This document shows positions 18,782 to 27,956 of a DNA stretch of 64,000 nucleotides, one piece after another. The stretch spans positions 248,001 through 312,000 of the forward strand of contig NZ_JADHDA010000003.1 of assembly GCF_015277735.1 (NCBI RefSeq), written 5' to 3'. Origin of the DNA: Psychrobacter sp. NG254 (GTDB lineage Bacteria; Pseudomonadota; Gammaproteobacteria; Pseudomonadales; Moraxellaceae). The translations under genes and the position numbers were made by a program. The stretch's first letter is position 1; every line of letters begins with the position of its first letter. A model generated the notes under the pieces. It was not told the DNA's origin, ran no database searches, and saw nothing but the letters and a program-made list of their open reading frames with translations.

Positions 18782-19550
18782 TATTAGCCTGTGCTTACCG
18801 TTTAATCGATGATTATTTAATAATGAGGACATGGGTGAACCTCATTGAGAAGGTCTATTTGGCTCTTGTAATTGGTTCCAATTTAACCTGCTCTACGGTT
18901 TGAGATTGTATAAGCTTTAAAGTGGTAAACACTAAGTAGGTAGGATAAAGTGAGTAGCCGTATGAATAAGCCGCGCAAAAAATCGCATAAATTTTTTACA
19001 CTCTAAATTTCACATTATTTTGAGTTAACTAAGTAAACATTTTTTTACTAATTTACCACCTATCGGACAATGCAACCACCTATCGGACAATGTTTGGTAA
19101 CATCTTGCTAGAAGGGACAAATCTAGCGATAATGTAGCCAATATCCACCACTGTTTGATGTTTTTATTGTCATTTGTGAGCAGTATGCGAACCAAGCTTT
19201 AGCAGCCTCTTTAAGTACTGTGATTTTTTGCCAATCGATTGAACGACTGGCCATATATTTATTGAATAATAAAAACTACTGGCAAGAGTATGGATGGTCT
19301 TTTTAGATGGTCAGTAATTATTGCACAGCTAGATTCAAAAACTATTGATAAAAATGTGTTCTACTTCGCAAATATAACAAATTTGATGTTTTCAAATACG
19401 GTGTTTCTAACAGTTATTAAATAATAACCCATATAAATAATAACTTATCTATCAAAACAACCTTAAAAACTTTGTCCATATTCATTATTTGGTCTATCGC
19501 AGTGGCTTAGTATATCTATGCTTAGCACTAATTTAGTAAAGGAGTGACCT
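18782..19550. other. Long gene-free region inside the ter island
   Basis: About 770 bp of AT-rich DNA between the divergent fusion-protease and V4R genes. No open frame with coding character, tRNA or terminator was recognised. The only clear structure is the 20-bp-period direct repeat at 19055-19092. Its size and position suggest a regulatory region controlling both directions, or an eroded gene. Confidence 0.5.
19055..19092 (+). repeat. Two tandem 18-bp repeats with a 20-bp period
   Basis: ACCACCTATCGGACAATG occurs at 19055-19072 and exactly again at 19075-19092. The 20-bp period is close to two helical turns, so bound proteins would sit on the same face of the DNA. It may be an operator in the ter control region. 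Confidence 0.7.
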
Positions 19551-20264
19551 TTGAAATTCTCTTGTGCACTAGAAACGTCTTCTGAACGCATTCGTTTGGT
19601 GAATGTTATCTCGCCACTTATTAAAGCCGGCTATCAACTGATTTCTCAGAAACAAGAGTCTTCCGAAAACGGTGGTAATATCATCCGTGTGGTTGCCAAA
19701 AGCCAAGAACCTAAGACGCAAGCAGATCTCATCGAAGACTTGTCTTCCATTGAGGGATGTACCCTCTTTAATCTAGAAATCGATGAAGACGACAATGCAG
19801 CCTCATCATCAGTACCAGCAAAAAAGGTGCTAGATGAAAAAAGCGTGTTGTCAGCCATTGGCGCCTATTATCCTAAAATCGCAGATATCGTCAGTCAGTA
19901 TGAGGCCAGTTTGCCTGCTGATCGACGTATGACAGCATTACATGAGTTGGGACGTAAGGTTGGGGGCGGTATCTATCAACGTGACTATGCGCTTGGTAGC
20001 CCATTAAAAATGCCTAAGACGATCAGTCGTGAGCTTGTGCCAGCACTAAAAGGGCTTTCTAAAGTTAAAGCCAAAGACAATATCATCTATTTAATTAAAT
20101 GCCCATTCTGTAAGTCGTCAGACCATAATCACTCAGGATGTCATTTTGTTGTGGGCTATATAGAAGGCTTCTTAGCAAGCAATCCTGCCGTAGACATGAT
20201 TCAGGTCGAAGAGACTAATTGTGGTGCTGGCAGTACCAATATTTGTGAATTTACCATCCGCTAA
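19551..20264 (+). CDS. V4R (4-vinyl reductase-like) domain protein
   Basis: A 237-aa protein starting at TTG 19551, supported by AAGGAG (19539-19544) at 6-nt spacing. The C-terminal part (about residues 100-237) fits the V4R domain, a small-molecule-binding fold: CPFCKSSDHNHSGCHFVVGY, IEGFLAS and ETNCGAGSTNICEFTIR. Cysteines 184, 187, 197, 224 and 232 could bind zinc or an iron-sulfur cluster. The first 75 residues look like a separate small alpha/beta domain. V4R domains in other proteins sense aromatic or hydrocarbon ligands or assist tetrapyrrole synthesis; none of that can be assigned here. It is followed by an MHYT gene in the same direction. Confidence 0.78.
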   Translation: MKFSCALETSSERIRLVNVISPLIKAGYQLISQKQESSENGGNIIRVVAKSQEPKTQADLIEDLSSIEGCTLFNLEIDEDDNAASSSVPAKKVLDEKSVLSAIGAYYPKIADIVSQYEASLPADRRMTALHELGRKVGGGIYQRDYALGSPLKMPKTISRELVPALKGLSKVKAKDNIIYLIKCPFCKSSDHNHSGCHFVVGYIEGFLASNPAVDMIQVEETNCGAGSTNICEFTIR

Positions 20265-20339
20265 AAAATAAATCATAGACTCTCTAACGTCTATCAAAAA
20301 TGAACGAGTGTGCAAGGCATCGCGGTGCGCCCCAAACAG

Positions 20340-20446
20340 TATAGTCAATCCTCTATAAAAGAGCTACAGCGTTAATCTCGCTTGAAGTATCGTACATACA
20401 TCTGCACTCAATTGCCTTGTATCTCTTTTAAATTGAATCAACTATA
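20340..20446 (-). repeat. 107-bp palindromic intergenic repeat, copy A
   Basis: It has the same length as copy B at 58561-58667 and is inverted relative to it. The two share TATAGT ends, CTTCAAGCGAG and ACAAGGCA blocks and most bases between. Each copy has imperfect inverted ends of about 20 bp. It lies between the V4R and MHYT genes. Confidence 0.8.
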
Positions 20447-20496
20447 TTGCGACGCTCAATTTTATTACGTTTTTATGGAATATATAAGGCAAAAAA

Positions 20497-21237
20497 ATGA
20501 TCGAAGTTGAATACAACCTACTACTGGTACTAGTCTCATACGCCATCGCAGTATTTGGCTCTTATGTTGGCCTAAACCTTGCCATTCGAGTGCCGTCTGC
20601 AAAGCCGGGAACTGACCTATACTTTTGGGTTGCACTATCTTCTATCGCGATTGGCGGTGCTATTTGGTCGATGCACTATATTGGTATGATGGCAGTCGAT
20701 ATGAAAATGCCGGTCACCTACGATTTAGGTTTGACCATTGTTTCAATGCTGCTAGCCGTTTGTTTTGTCGCGGTCGGTATCGTGATCGTTGGACGCGGTG
20801 AATCAAGCATTGGCAAGCTGTTGGGTGGTGGTGTTTTGGCTGGACTTGGTGTTGCAGCCATGCATTACACTGGTATGGCATCAATGCAAATGGACGCAAC
20901 CATGTCGTACAACATACCACTTCTGATTGCCTCAATCATTATCGCTATTGTGGCTGCGATCGCAGCGCTCTGGTTGGCATTCAATCTACGTGGCACGTTA
21001 CAGCGTTTTGGTAGTGCGTTCATCATGGGTATTGCTGTTTGCGGTATGCATTACACTGGTATGGCGGCTATGGAAATGACGATGACTGATTATGTGATGT
21101 CTATGGACTACACACACGCAGGTGCCATTTCTTCATCGATTATGATTTTTATCGGCTCAGCGCTTGTATTAAGTTTACTATGGGTCATTGCCTCTAAAAA
21201 TGCACCTAAGCAATCAAACCTTGTATTTGGTGAGTAG
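20497..21237 (+). CDS. Stand-alone MHYT-domain membrane sensor protein
   Basis: A 246-aa integral membrane protein with seven predicted helices and the three MHYT repeats: MHYIGM at 59-64, MHYTGM at 122-127 and MHYTGM at 184-189. The Met and His residues of this motif have been proposed to bind copper and sense diatomic gases. Most MHYT proteins carry GGDEF, EAL, kinase or DNA-binding output domains; here the protein ends about 20 residues after the last helix with no output domain. It follows the V4R gene in the same direction, separated by the 107-bp repeat. The start at 20497 is the natural N-terminus of the first helix. Confidence 0.92.
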   Translation: MIEVEYNLLLVLVSYAIAVFGSYVGLNLAIRVPSAKPGTDLYFWVALSSIAIGGAIWSMHYIGMMAVDMKMPVTYDLGLTIVSMLLAVCFVAVGIVIVGRGESSIGKLLGGGVLAGLGVAAMHYTGMASMQMDATMSYNIPLLIASIIIAIVAAIAALWLAFNLRGTLQRFGSAFIMGIAVCGMHYTGMAAMEMTMTDYVMSMDYTHAGAISSSIMIFIGSALVLSLLWVIASKNAPKQSNLVFGE

Positions 21238-21277
21238 GTATCAGTGTTTGTTTTCTAATGATGTTAGCAAATGTCTT

Positions 21278-21316
21278 AAAAAAGGCTTTTAGATCATAAT
21301 CTAAAAGCCTTTTTTG
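21278..21316. terminator. Bidirectional terminator between MHYT and ATP-grasp genes
   Basis: AAAAAAGGCTTTTAGAT, a short loop, then ATCTAAAAGCCTTTTTT. It lies between convergent genes. Confidence 0.88.
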
Positions 21317-21363
21317 TGCCTGACAATATCGGTTATTCGTGAGGTGTATGCTCACTTATTTAC

Positions 21364-22503
21364 TTACTCAGCAGCGTCTTCAATTTTGACACTCATCATA
21401 ATAGAGCGTACTTGGCAGGCTGTTATTTTCTGAATACTTGCGTCTAAGCTGGGTTTGTCTGTCAGGCCTAGCCAATAAGAAAAACCAGCTTGTGTCAAAT
21501 CCAAACCGCTGTGAGAGGTATAGCCGATGCCGCCTGATGGTCGACTATTGATCTCAAGGACACGGTGTTGACCGTCATCGTCAGCTTTGGTTTGTACGCT
21601 GACAATACCATCACAGCCAAAGGCCTTAATTAATGGAATCACAACCTCCATAACAGAATGCTCATAGCCGATATGTTGGATTTTGCCCGTTTTATGGCGT
21701 GTGATGGCGGCCAGTACTTCCCCATATTGACAGACCACATCGATGGAGTATTCTTGTCCTGATAGGTAAGGCATCAACAGCATTGGAATAGGGCTCTCGT
21801 GTACCATTTGGCTGTTAGCGTAGGCATTCACAAACTGCGCGGTATTAATTTTTTTCTCTTCTGTGAAGTATAAGTGCTCAAAGCTATCGTAATGCTCGCC
21901 ACATTCTTTACCGGAGTCTAATCGCCAAAATCCTTGTGCGAAAATCCCGACGACAGGTTTGACGCATAGAGGCTGATGCCCGTGCTCAGCCAGTAATGCT
22001 TCAAGCTCAGCGGTATTGTCAAAACGCCATGCATCCGCGACCGGAATATTATGCTGGTGACACTGCTGCATAAAGGCAAACTTATCATCGATTGACTCAA
22101 GGGCGGCGACGCTAGTAGCACCTGTCAACAAACGGATACCAGCCGCATTGAACTTTTCGCGGTGCGCTTCATAGTCAATACCATTGCGCCCAGTCAATAG
22201 TACTTTTACATTGTTCGTTTTGGCGTGCTCTAATACGAATTGCCAGCGTGGCATAACCGTCTTGCTTGTCTTTTGCGTATCATCCTCTATGGCCGCTTCA
22301 GACGGCTCGTAATACATCACGTCAGCAAATTCAAAAATCTCAGGTCTGTTATGACGGTGCGAAGCAATGACATCAAAAGGCTCGTCCGATTTACCCTTTA
22401 AGGCCTGTAAGCTCTCTAACATATCGCGCTGGCTGGATTGACCTTCAGCTAACCAAGCAGCGACTGGTGCCGAGTGCAAGCTATCGTTGGTAGGGTTGTT
22501 CAT
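21364..22503 (-). CDS. ATP-grasp ligase of the ter island
   Basis: A 379-aa ATP-dependent carboxylate-amine ligase-like enzyme. The ATP-grasp pattern is visible: the pre-ATP-grasp region (VKVLLTGRNGIDYEAHREKF), the nucleotide-binding segment (HQPLCVKPVVGIFAQGFWRL), the central strand LMPYLSGQEYSIDVV and the metal-binding end (HRVLEINSRPSGGIGY, where Glu and Asn coordinate Mg). Ter islands with two phosphoribosyltransferases, HAD and CitE-like genes also carry this type of ATP-grasp gene, and the protein is expected to ligate an amine to a carboxylate of the same metabolite. Here it is transcribed apart from the main operon, divergently from the TerA-like gene. Confidence 0.87.
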   Translation of the reverse strand: MNNPTNDSLHSAPVAAWLAEGQSSQRDMLESLQALKGKSDEPFDVIASHRHNRPEIFEFADVMYYEPSEAAIEDDTQKTSKTVMPRWQFVLEHAKTNNVKVLLTGRNGIDYEAHREKFNAAGIRLLTGATSVAALESIDDKFAFMQQCHQHNIPVADAWRFDNTAELEALLAEHGHQPLCVKPVVGIFAQGFWRLDSGKECGEHYDSFEHLYFTEEKKINTAQFVNAYANSQMVHESPIPMLLMPYLSGQEYSIDVVCQYGEVLAAITRHKTGKIQHIGYEHSVMEVVIPLIKAFGCDGIVSVQTKADDDGQHRVLEINSRPSGGIGYTSHSGLDLTQAGFSYWLGLTDKPSLDASIQKITACQVRSIMMSVKIEDAAE

Positions 22504-22788
22504 AATTTTCTCAGCATTAACATGGTTTATAGGGAATCGGGTCAGTTTATATGGTTATCATAGCGCTAGTGGCAATATGTCAAAGCAAATTTTTAACAAC
22601 AGACATTATATACAAATGGCACAGGTTATAAATGCCTCTGACAAAATAGTCATCAGTATTTATACAAGTTTTTTTATGGCTTATAACGCAGTTGCTCGAT
22701 TTAAAATTCTCATGATATCCATGCTACTATACAACGATAGTCAATCTAACAATCACAACGACATAATAAATAATACAGAGGATTTATG

Positions 22789-24081
22789 ATGAGCCAAGCC
22801 CAATCTCAACCGTTAGTAGCAGGGGCTAATGCACCACTGCCGGTGGACAATATCAGCATTCGCATCTTAAGCCAAAACGCCATTGATTGTGCTGCGTATC
22901 GTCTGACAACAGATGGCAAAGTGCGCGGTGATGGGGACATGATATTTTATGGGCAGACACGCAGCGATGATGGCAGCGTCAGCTTTCGTGGGCATGATAG
23001 CGATGGGTTTTTTGATATCAATCTATCAGCACAGCCTGCGAGTATTGAAAAAGTCGCCCTAGCATTCTCCAGTGCGCAAACATTGGCGCAAGTCGGTGAT
23101 GTGGATGTACAGGTATTGCAAGGCAGTCAGGTATTGATGACTTGTCAGCTCAGTGGCACAGGGCGTAATGAAAAAGCCATTATCTTGGCGGAATGTTATC
23201 GTCGGCAGGGCAGCTGGAAGTTTCGATTTATTGCCCAAGGGTTCGAGGGCGGGTTAAAACCTTTGTCTGAGCACTTTGGGGTCGAGATCGCTGATGACAC
23301 ACCAGCCCAAAGCCAGCCACAGAGTCAAGCTCAAAATCCACCACCTGTTCAGGCTCAACCGATCAATACGCAGCGACCTATTAATACACAAAAAGCAGGT
23401 AGCACTGCTCAGGCGAGCACACCGCCGCCGATTCCTGTCAGTCCTTCGATTAATCTTAGTAAAGTCACCTTAACCAAAAACCAATCTAGCATCAATCTGA
23501 AAAAGCGTGACGACTTTGGTAAAATCTCAGTCAACCTAAACTGGAATCAGCGACCGGATAGCGATAAGCCTGTTGCCAAAAAAGGCATATTAGGCGACCT
23601 GTTTAAGCAGCATCAAGCGGGTGGTATCGATCTGGATATCGGTGCCATGATTCATCTAAAAAACGGTGAAAAAACGCTTATCCAAGCACTAGGCAATCGT
23701 TTTGGTAGCTTACCCTCTGCACCTTATGTTTGCTTGCGTGCTGATGATAGAACGGGGCAAGTCAGTGGTGGTGAGTGGCTCGATATCAATGGTCAGCAGT
23801 GGTCACAGATTGAGGAAGTGTTTATCTTTGCTTTCATTTACGAGGGTGCGCCGAATTGGGCGAAAACCGATGGGGTAGTGACCATTCATGTGCCCGAGCA
23901 ACCACCGATTGAGACACGTCTGACGGAAGGTGCTGGTAACTTGCCGATGTGTGCTATTGCGCGCCTAGTCAATCAGCAAGGCAGTATCAATGTTGAACGT
24001 ATCAATCAATACTATAAAGGTCATCAAGAAATGGACAAAGCATTTAACTGGGGCTTTAGCTGGAAGCGTGGTAGCAAGTAA
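22789..24081 (+). CDS. terA: TerA-like two-domain tellurium resistance protein
   Basis: A 430-aa protein from the second of two adjacent ATGs; this one has AGAGGA 6 nt upstream (22777-22782). Residues about 15-170 are a TerD-fold domain (RLTTDGKVRGDGDMIFYGQ, SVSFRGHDSDGFFDINLS, KAIILAECYRRQGSWKFRFI). Residues 172-215 are a Pro/Gln-rich linker. The C-terminal domain (about 235-430) carries GGIDLDIGAMIHLKNGE and VFIFAFIYEGAPNWAK, the layout of TerA proteins. Calcium-binding acidic residues are only partly kept in the first domain. The gene is divergent from the ATP-grasp ligase and ends at a strong terminator. Confidence 0.82.
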   Translation: MSQAQSQPLVAGANAPLPVDNISIRILSQNAIDCAAYRLTTDGKVRGDGDMIFYGQTRSDDGSVSFRGHDSDGFFDINLSAQPASIEKVALAFSSAQTLAQVGDVDVQVLQGSQVLMTCQLSGTGRNEKAIILAECYRRQGSWKFRFIAQGFEGGLKPLSEHFGVEIADDTPAQSQPQSQAQNPPPVQAQPINTQRPINTQKAGSTAQASTPPPIPVSPSINLSKVTLTKNQSSINLKKRDDFGKISVNLNWNQRPDSDKPVAKKGILGDLFKQHQAGGIDLDIGAMIHLKNGEKTLIQALGNRFGSLPSAPYVCLRADDRTGQVSGGEWLDINGQQWSQIEEVFIFAFIYEGAPNWAKTDGVVTIHVPEQPPIETRLTEGAGNLPMCAIARLVNQQGSINVERINQYYKGHQEMDKAFNWGFSWKRGSK

Positions 24082-24129
24082 CAGTCGATTGTACTAATAG
24101 ATAAAGTATTATTTTTACAAACTGTCTAT

Positions 24130-24170
24130 AAAAACAGCCCGCCTATGAGTAATAGGCAGGCTGTTTTTTA
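24130..24170. terminator. Bidirectional terminator between terA-like and terZ-like genes
   Basis: AAAACAGCCCGCCTAT, a GAGTA loop, then ATAGGCAGGCTGTTTTT, with one mismatch in the stem. It lies between convergent genes. Confidence 0.85.
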
Positions 24171-24205
24171 TAGGGTTTTACGCTATCTGCTATTATTCAA
24201 ATAGT

Positions 24206-24814
24206 TTAGGCATGCGGTGTGATGGCAGGCATTAAGTCATGGAAGGTGCGACCAGACGCAGTCTCACCAATGGCATGCATTTTCCATTCATTGTTATGAC
24301 GATAGACTTTTGCCATGACCATAGCAGTGTGTCCACCTTGTGCCGACAAATTATAACGTGCCACTTCGCTATTATTATTAGCATTAACGATACGGCAGAA
24401 TGCGTTTTCTACGGTTTCAAACGTTTGACCTGTAAAGCTGTTGACTGTGAACACCAGTGAAACCACACTGGCAGGTACTTTTGAGAGGTCAACATTAATG
24501 ACTTCATCATCACCATCGCCATCACCAGTACGGTTATCACCTGTGTGAACGATGCTGCCATCTTTTGATTTGAGCTGACTGAACCAAATCGCATCGACAG
24601 CTTGTTTATTGGCATCGAACATGATGCATGAGGCGTCTAAGTCAATTGAATCGCCGCCACTACCGCCGCCGAACAGCTTACCCAAAAACCCGCCTTTTTT
24701 GTTTTGTGGCCCTTGAGCAACGTCCCAGCCTAGACCCAATTTGACTTGAGTAAGCTCGCCGCCAGCTTCTTTGGTTAGTGATATTTTCTGACCCTTTTGT
24801 AGACTAACTGCCAT
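24206..24814 (-). CDS. terZ: TerZ-like TerD-family protein
   Basis: A 202-aa cytosolic calcium-binding protein of the TerD family. It keeps the N-terminal MAVSLQKGQKISLTK, the acidic DSIDLDASC and the metal-binding loop GDNRTGDGDGDDE (residues 92-104). A Gly-rich insert after the first strand (KKGGFLGKLFGGGSGGD, near residue 40) and the closing GETASGRTFHDL are features of TerZ rather than TerD or TerE. The preceding ATG context has a clear AGGA. It is followed in the reading direction by a terminator and preceded 46 nt upstream by the AIM24 gene, with which it probably forms an operon. Confidence 0.88.
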   Translation of the reverse strand: MAVSLQKGQKISLTKEAGGELTQVKLGLGWDVAQGPQNKKGGFLGKLFGGGSGGDSIDLDASCIMFDANKQAVDAIWFSQLKSKDGSIVHTGDNRTGDGDGDDEVINVDLSKVPASVVSLVFTVNSFTGQTFETVENAFCRIVNANNNSEVARYNLSAQGGHTAMVMAKVYRHNNEWKMHAIGETASGRTFHDLMPAITPHA

Positions 24815-24860
24815 GTGAGTGTCCTTATAATAATAGTGAGTAAAATAGTTCGAAAAAGTG

Positions 24861-25613
24861 CTATAAGATATTATTCAAAAAGCCGCCACCGCCGCCGCGT
24901 CCACCAGAGCTACTACCTAAAACGCTCTGTATCCAGCCTTGATAACTGTCACGATTACGCGAGCAAATGATGACTTTTCCGGTACCTGAGAAATTTAAAA
25001 CCATGCCTTCACCACTGGTGACGGAATTGATGATATTGCTCATGATGCCTTTTTTTTTGCTGGTTGAAACGGACAGTTTGTACTCAAGGGTTGAATCCCA
25101 GCAGACGACATGACCATTATCAATAATGACGTCTTTGTCTGGTGTGACATCAATCTCAAACAGTGAACCAAAGCCAGATACCACGACTTGACCTTGTCCT
25201 TGTGTCTGCATGACCATAAAGCCACCAGTATCACCAAATACTGCACCGCCTAGGTTGCGCTGAATATTGGCTCTGATATCGACACCCGTCTGTGCCGCGA
25301 CAAATGCACCATCGCTGAGTGTATATTGCTGCTTGCCGACATCGATGATTTGCATATCGCCATCTAGCGTAGGTGCGAGCAGACAGTCACCTTCACCATG
25401 AGTCGCTTCAATCTGTTGTTGAAACAGGGATTCATCATTGGCAAAACGGCGCATCAGAGATTGCATCAGACCACCTTGCAACTTCCCTTTCAGCTCAAGA
25501 TTGGACTCCATCATCACCATCGCATTGGCTTCACAATAGATTGAATCGCCTTTTTTGAGATTACAATGCAAAAAAGGTTCAATAGTACCAATTAAACTGA
25601 AGGTCGCGGCCAT
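24861..25613 (-). CDS. AIM24/TIGR00266-family protein
   Basis: A 250-aa protein of the AIM24 beta-helix family, named after a yeast mitochondrial protein and also known as TIGR00266. The typical pattern is GDSIYCEANAMVMME, DGAFVAAQTGVDI, TGGFMVMQTQGQGQVVVSGFG and VDNGHVVCWDSTLEY-like strands. The last 20 residues are almost all Gly, Ser and Arg. AIM24 genes are common partners of ter genes, and an action at membranes or on protein complexes has been proposed. No membrane segment is seen. It likely shares a transcript with the terZ-like gene and is separated from terE by 203 bp containing two palindromes. Confidence 0.87.
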   Translation of the reverse strand: MAATFSLIGTIEPFLHCNLKKGDSIYCEANAMVMMESNLELKGKLQGGLMQSLMRRFANDESLFQQQIEATHGEGDCLLAPTLDGDMQIIDVGKQQYTLSDGAFVAAQTGVDIRANIQRNLGGAVFGDTGGFMVMQTQGQGQVVVSGFGSLFEIDVTPDKDVIIDNGHVVCWDSTLEYKLSVSTSKKKGIMSNIINSVTSGEGMVLNFSGTGKVIICSRNRDSYQGWIQSVLGSSSGGRGGGGGFLNNIL

Positions 25614-25710
25614 GGGCTGTACATCCTTATTCTAATATCTTTGGTTAACGCTTTTATAGTATGTATCTCTACGTTCTTTATAATTTTTTATTGAGCGTCC
25701 AATTAAATGT

Positions 25711-25756
25711 AAAGCCATCAAATGCGTTAAAGGGGCACACTTGATGGCTTTTTAGA
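25711..25756 (-). terminator. Hairpin after terE (probable terminator)
   Basis: AAAGCCATCAA (25711-25721) pairs with TTGATGGCTTT (25741-25751). The 11-bp stem lies about 60 nt past the terE stop. The T-run is better on the plus strand, so its direction is uncertain. Confidence 0.55.
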
Positions 25757-25757
25757 T

Positions 25758-25779
25758 CATAACCAGACGTCTGGCTATG
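25758..25779. promoter_or_regulatory. 22-bp near-perfect palindrome
   Basis: A CCAGACGTCTGG core (25763-25774) extended to CATAA/TATG-type flanks with one mismatched pair. It has no loop, so it looks more like a dimeric-protein site than a terminator. It is between terE and the AIM24 gene. Confidence 0.35.
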
Positions 25780-25816
25780 ATAATTGGCTTGCTAAACGTT
25801 TACGTTGGATCAAACG

Positions 25817-26392
25817 TTAAACATTTACGCCATAAGAACCGGCTAATGGTCCAAGACCACCACTGAAGCCTTGACCAACAGCACGGAATTTCCAATCACC
25901 GCTGTGACGATATAACTCACCAAAGATCATGGCCGTTTCAGTGCTGCCGTCTTCTGATAGGTCATAGCGTGCAATTTCACTGCCGCCATTGTCATTGACG
26001 ATACGGATATAAGCTTCACCTACTTGACCAAAGTTTTGATTACGGGCTTGGCCTTCATAAATGATGGCGCAAAGTGCTACTTTGTTAACGTCAGCTGGAA
26101 TGCTCGCTAGGTTCACTTTGATCGCTTCATCATCACCATCACCCTCGCCAGTACGGTTGTCGCCTGTGTGCTCGACCGCGCCATTATCTGACTTTAAGTT
26201 ATTGAAAAAGATAAAGTCTTGATCATTGCGAACCTTGCCTGCTTCATTGACCAAAAAGCCAATCGCATCTAAGTCAAACTCTTGACCGTCAGTGGCACGT
26301 GGATCCCAGCCTAGACCGACTGTTATATTGGTTAAACCTGGCGCTTCTTTTGATAAGTTTACGTTGCCGCCTTTCGTTAAGCTAATAGCCAT
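25817..26392 (-). CDS. terE: TerE-like calcium-binding protein
   Basis: A 191-aa TerD-family protein, the same length as E. coli TerE. The DLDA motif is at 40-43 and the calcium loop [13 protein letters not shown] at 77-89. The C-terminus ([40 protein letters not shown]) reads like TerE, whose last residues are GVNI. TerD-family proteins bind calcium and are part of a membrane-linked stress response that confers tellurite resistance. It starts with AAGGAT at 26398-26403 ahead of the ATG and probably has its own promoter in the upstream 470-bp gap. Confidence 0.9.
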   Translation of the reverse strand: MAISLTKGGNVNLSKEAPGLTNITVGLGWDPRATDGQEFDLDAIGFLVNEAGKVRNDQDFIFFNNLKSDNGAVEHTGDNRTGEGDGDDEAIKVNLASIPADVNKVALCAIIYEGQARNQNFGQVGEAYIRIVNDNGGSEIARYDLSEDGSTETAMIFGELYRHSGDWKFRAVGQGFSGGLGPLAGSYGVNV

Positions 26393-26868
26393 ACAAATAT
26401 CCTTTGGATTAATAGTTAAGTGGATTGATTTACGAAAAATGAAATAAAAGTTGTGCAGTGACTGATATCACAGAGAAAAATGGCAAAAAACTTACCTGTA
26501 CGCCATACCCTGCATATCATTAGGTTTTACTATACTAAGCGTTTGCTCACTAAGCAAGGCGTATTTTGTGCGCTTACTATATGCTTACCAAGGGACATAG
26601 TTCTTGAGCATCTTTGATGGTTTTTAATCAACTTAGCAATAGTCGTTAAGGTATTGTTATGAAAACGTAAATTATTTGACGATTGAAAATGTTGGATAGA
26701 AACGCTTAAAGGTAGAGTGGGTAGCAGAGAAGTATTATGACCAAATAGATGGCCTTAAACTAAAAGGGTCACACCAAATATATTGATATGACCTGTTATC
26801 AGATTGATAATTTTTAAAAGTAATACTGTGCTGAGTAATCAATCGAGCAAGGCATCTAGAGTCTATCT
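26393..26868. other. Gene-free region upstream of terE
   Basis: A 476-bp AT-rich gap between terE and glsA, both leftward. It should contain the terE promoter. No gene, strong hairpin or known repeat was recognised. Confidence 0.45.
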
Positions 26869-27798
26869 CTAATCTCCAAAAACCGACCAGCCAGTTTCTT
26901 GTACAAACCGCTCTAATGCTCTTGTACCAAGCTTAGAGTTGCCTATATGATCCAGTCCTGGCGACCATACAGCGATTGAACCCTCACCTGGTGCGATCGT
27001 TAAAATACCACCGCCAACTCCGCTTTTTCCTGGTAGGCCGACACGATAGGCAAACTCACCAGAGCCATCGTAGTGACCACACATCATCATCAACGAATTA
27101 ATCCGTCGAGAGCGCTGTGCATTAATCACCCTGACGCCTGTGTGCTCATTAATACCATTGGAAACTAGATAAAGACCAGCTTGGGCCAGCTGTTGGCAAT
27201 TCATCGCGATTGAGCATTGATGAAAATAAGTTCCCAATACTTTGTCCACGTCATGCTTTAGACGACCAAAGGATTTCATGAAATAGGCGAGCGACGCGTT
27301 TCGATCTTTGTGCGCCATTTCGGACGCTGCTACCTTGTGATCAAAACTGATCGAATCATCATCAGCAATAAAACGAACAAATTGCAGTATCTCACCCAAT
27401 GTCTCTTTTGGCTCATGTCCCATCATAATCGCATCTACCACTGCAATGGCACCTGCATTGATAAAGGGATTACGTGGTCTGCCAGACTCATGTTCTAGCA
27501 TCATGATTGAGTTAAAAGGGTCGCCGGATGGCTCGCGGCCAACGTGTGTCCAGAGCGCATTACCCAACTTACCAAGGCCAATGGTCAAGGTAAAGACCTT
27601 AGAGATACTTTGGATCGAAAACAGTGTACTAGCATCACCTGCTGTATAGACCTGCCCATCTGGTGTCGCAACAGCAATCCCAAACTGGTTCGGATCGACA
27701 TGGGCCAGTTGCGGAATGTAGTCCGCCACTTTTCCGCGGTCTGTTTCATTTGCCATCTCTGTAGCAATATCATCAAGAATTTTTTGTATATTAATCAT
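26869..27798 (-). CDS. glsA: Glutaminase (GlsA family)
   Basis: A 309-aa serine-type glutaminase hydrolysing glutamine to glutamate and ammonia. The catalytic SxxK motif is at residues 64-67 in [12 protein letters not shown]. Other family blocks are [51 protein letters not shown] and [27 protein letters not shown]. Length is normal. Glutaminases of this family aid acid resistance in other bacteria. It lies between terE and the TerC-type gene in the same direction, unlike textbook ter operons. It may be an accidental neighbour or may support the stress response or supply ammonia for the ATP-grasp ligase. Confidence 0.95.
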   Translation of the reverse strand: MINIQKILDDIATEMANETDRGKVADYIPQLAHVDPNQFGIAVATPDGQVYTAGDASTLFSIQSISKVFTLTIGLGKLGNALWTHVGREPSGDPFNSIMMLEHESGRPRNPFINAGAIAVVDAIMMGHEPKETLGEILQFVRFIADDDSISFDHKVAASEMAHKDRNASLAYFMKSFGRLKHDVDKVLGTYFHQCSIAMNCQQLAQAGLYLVSNGINEHTGVRVINAQRSRRINSLMMMCGHYDGSGEFAYRVGLPGKSGVGGGILTIAPGEGSIAVWSPGLDHIGNSKLGTRALERFVQETGWSVFGD

Positions 27799-27956
27799 GT
27801 ATTCGTATTTTTAAGGTGTTGTTAGAGGGTAGGGATTTTAACTGAATAAAAGGGGATAGTAATCATCGAATTGTATTTTAATGATGGGTCAGTATCATAT
27901 ACCTATGAATGCCTCATATATTTATAACTTGTCGCTTTAACGTGTCGCCTTAACTA

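Noticed and set aside
22487..22789. 100-aa rightward open frame between the ATP-grasp and terA-like genes
   Set aside because: It lies in the divergent promoter region, starts inside the ATP-grasp gene on the other strand, has no ribosome-binding site or family pattern and ends at the terA-like start.
23276..23473. 65-aa frame within the terA-like linker region
   Set aside because: Out-of-frame reading of the Pro/Gln-rich linker; no independent start signal.
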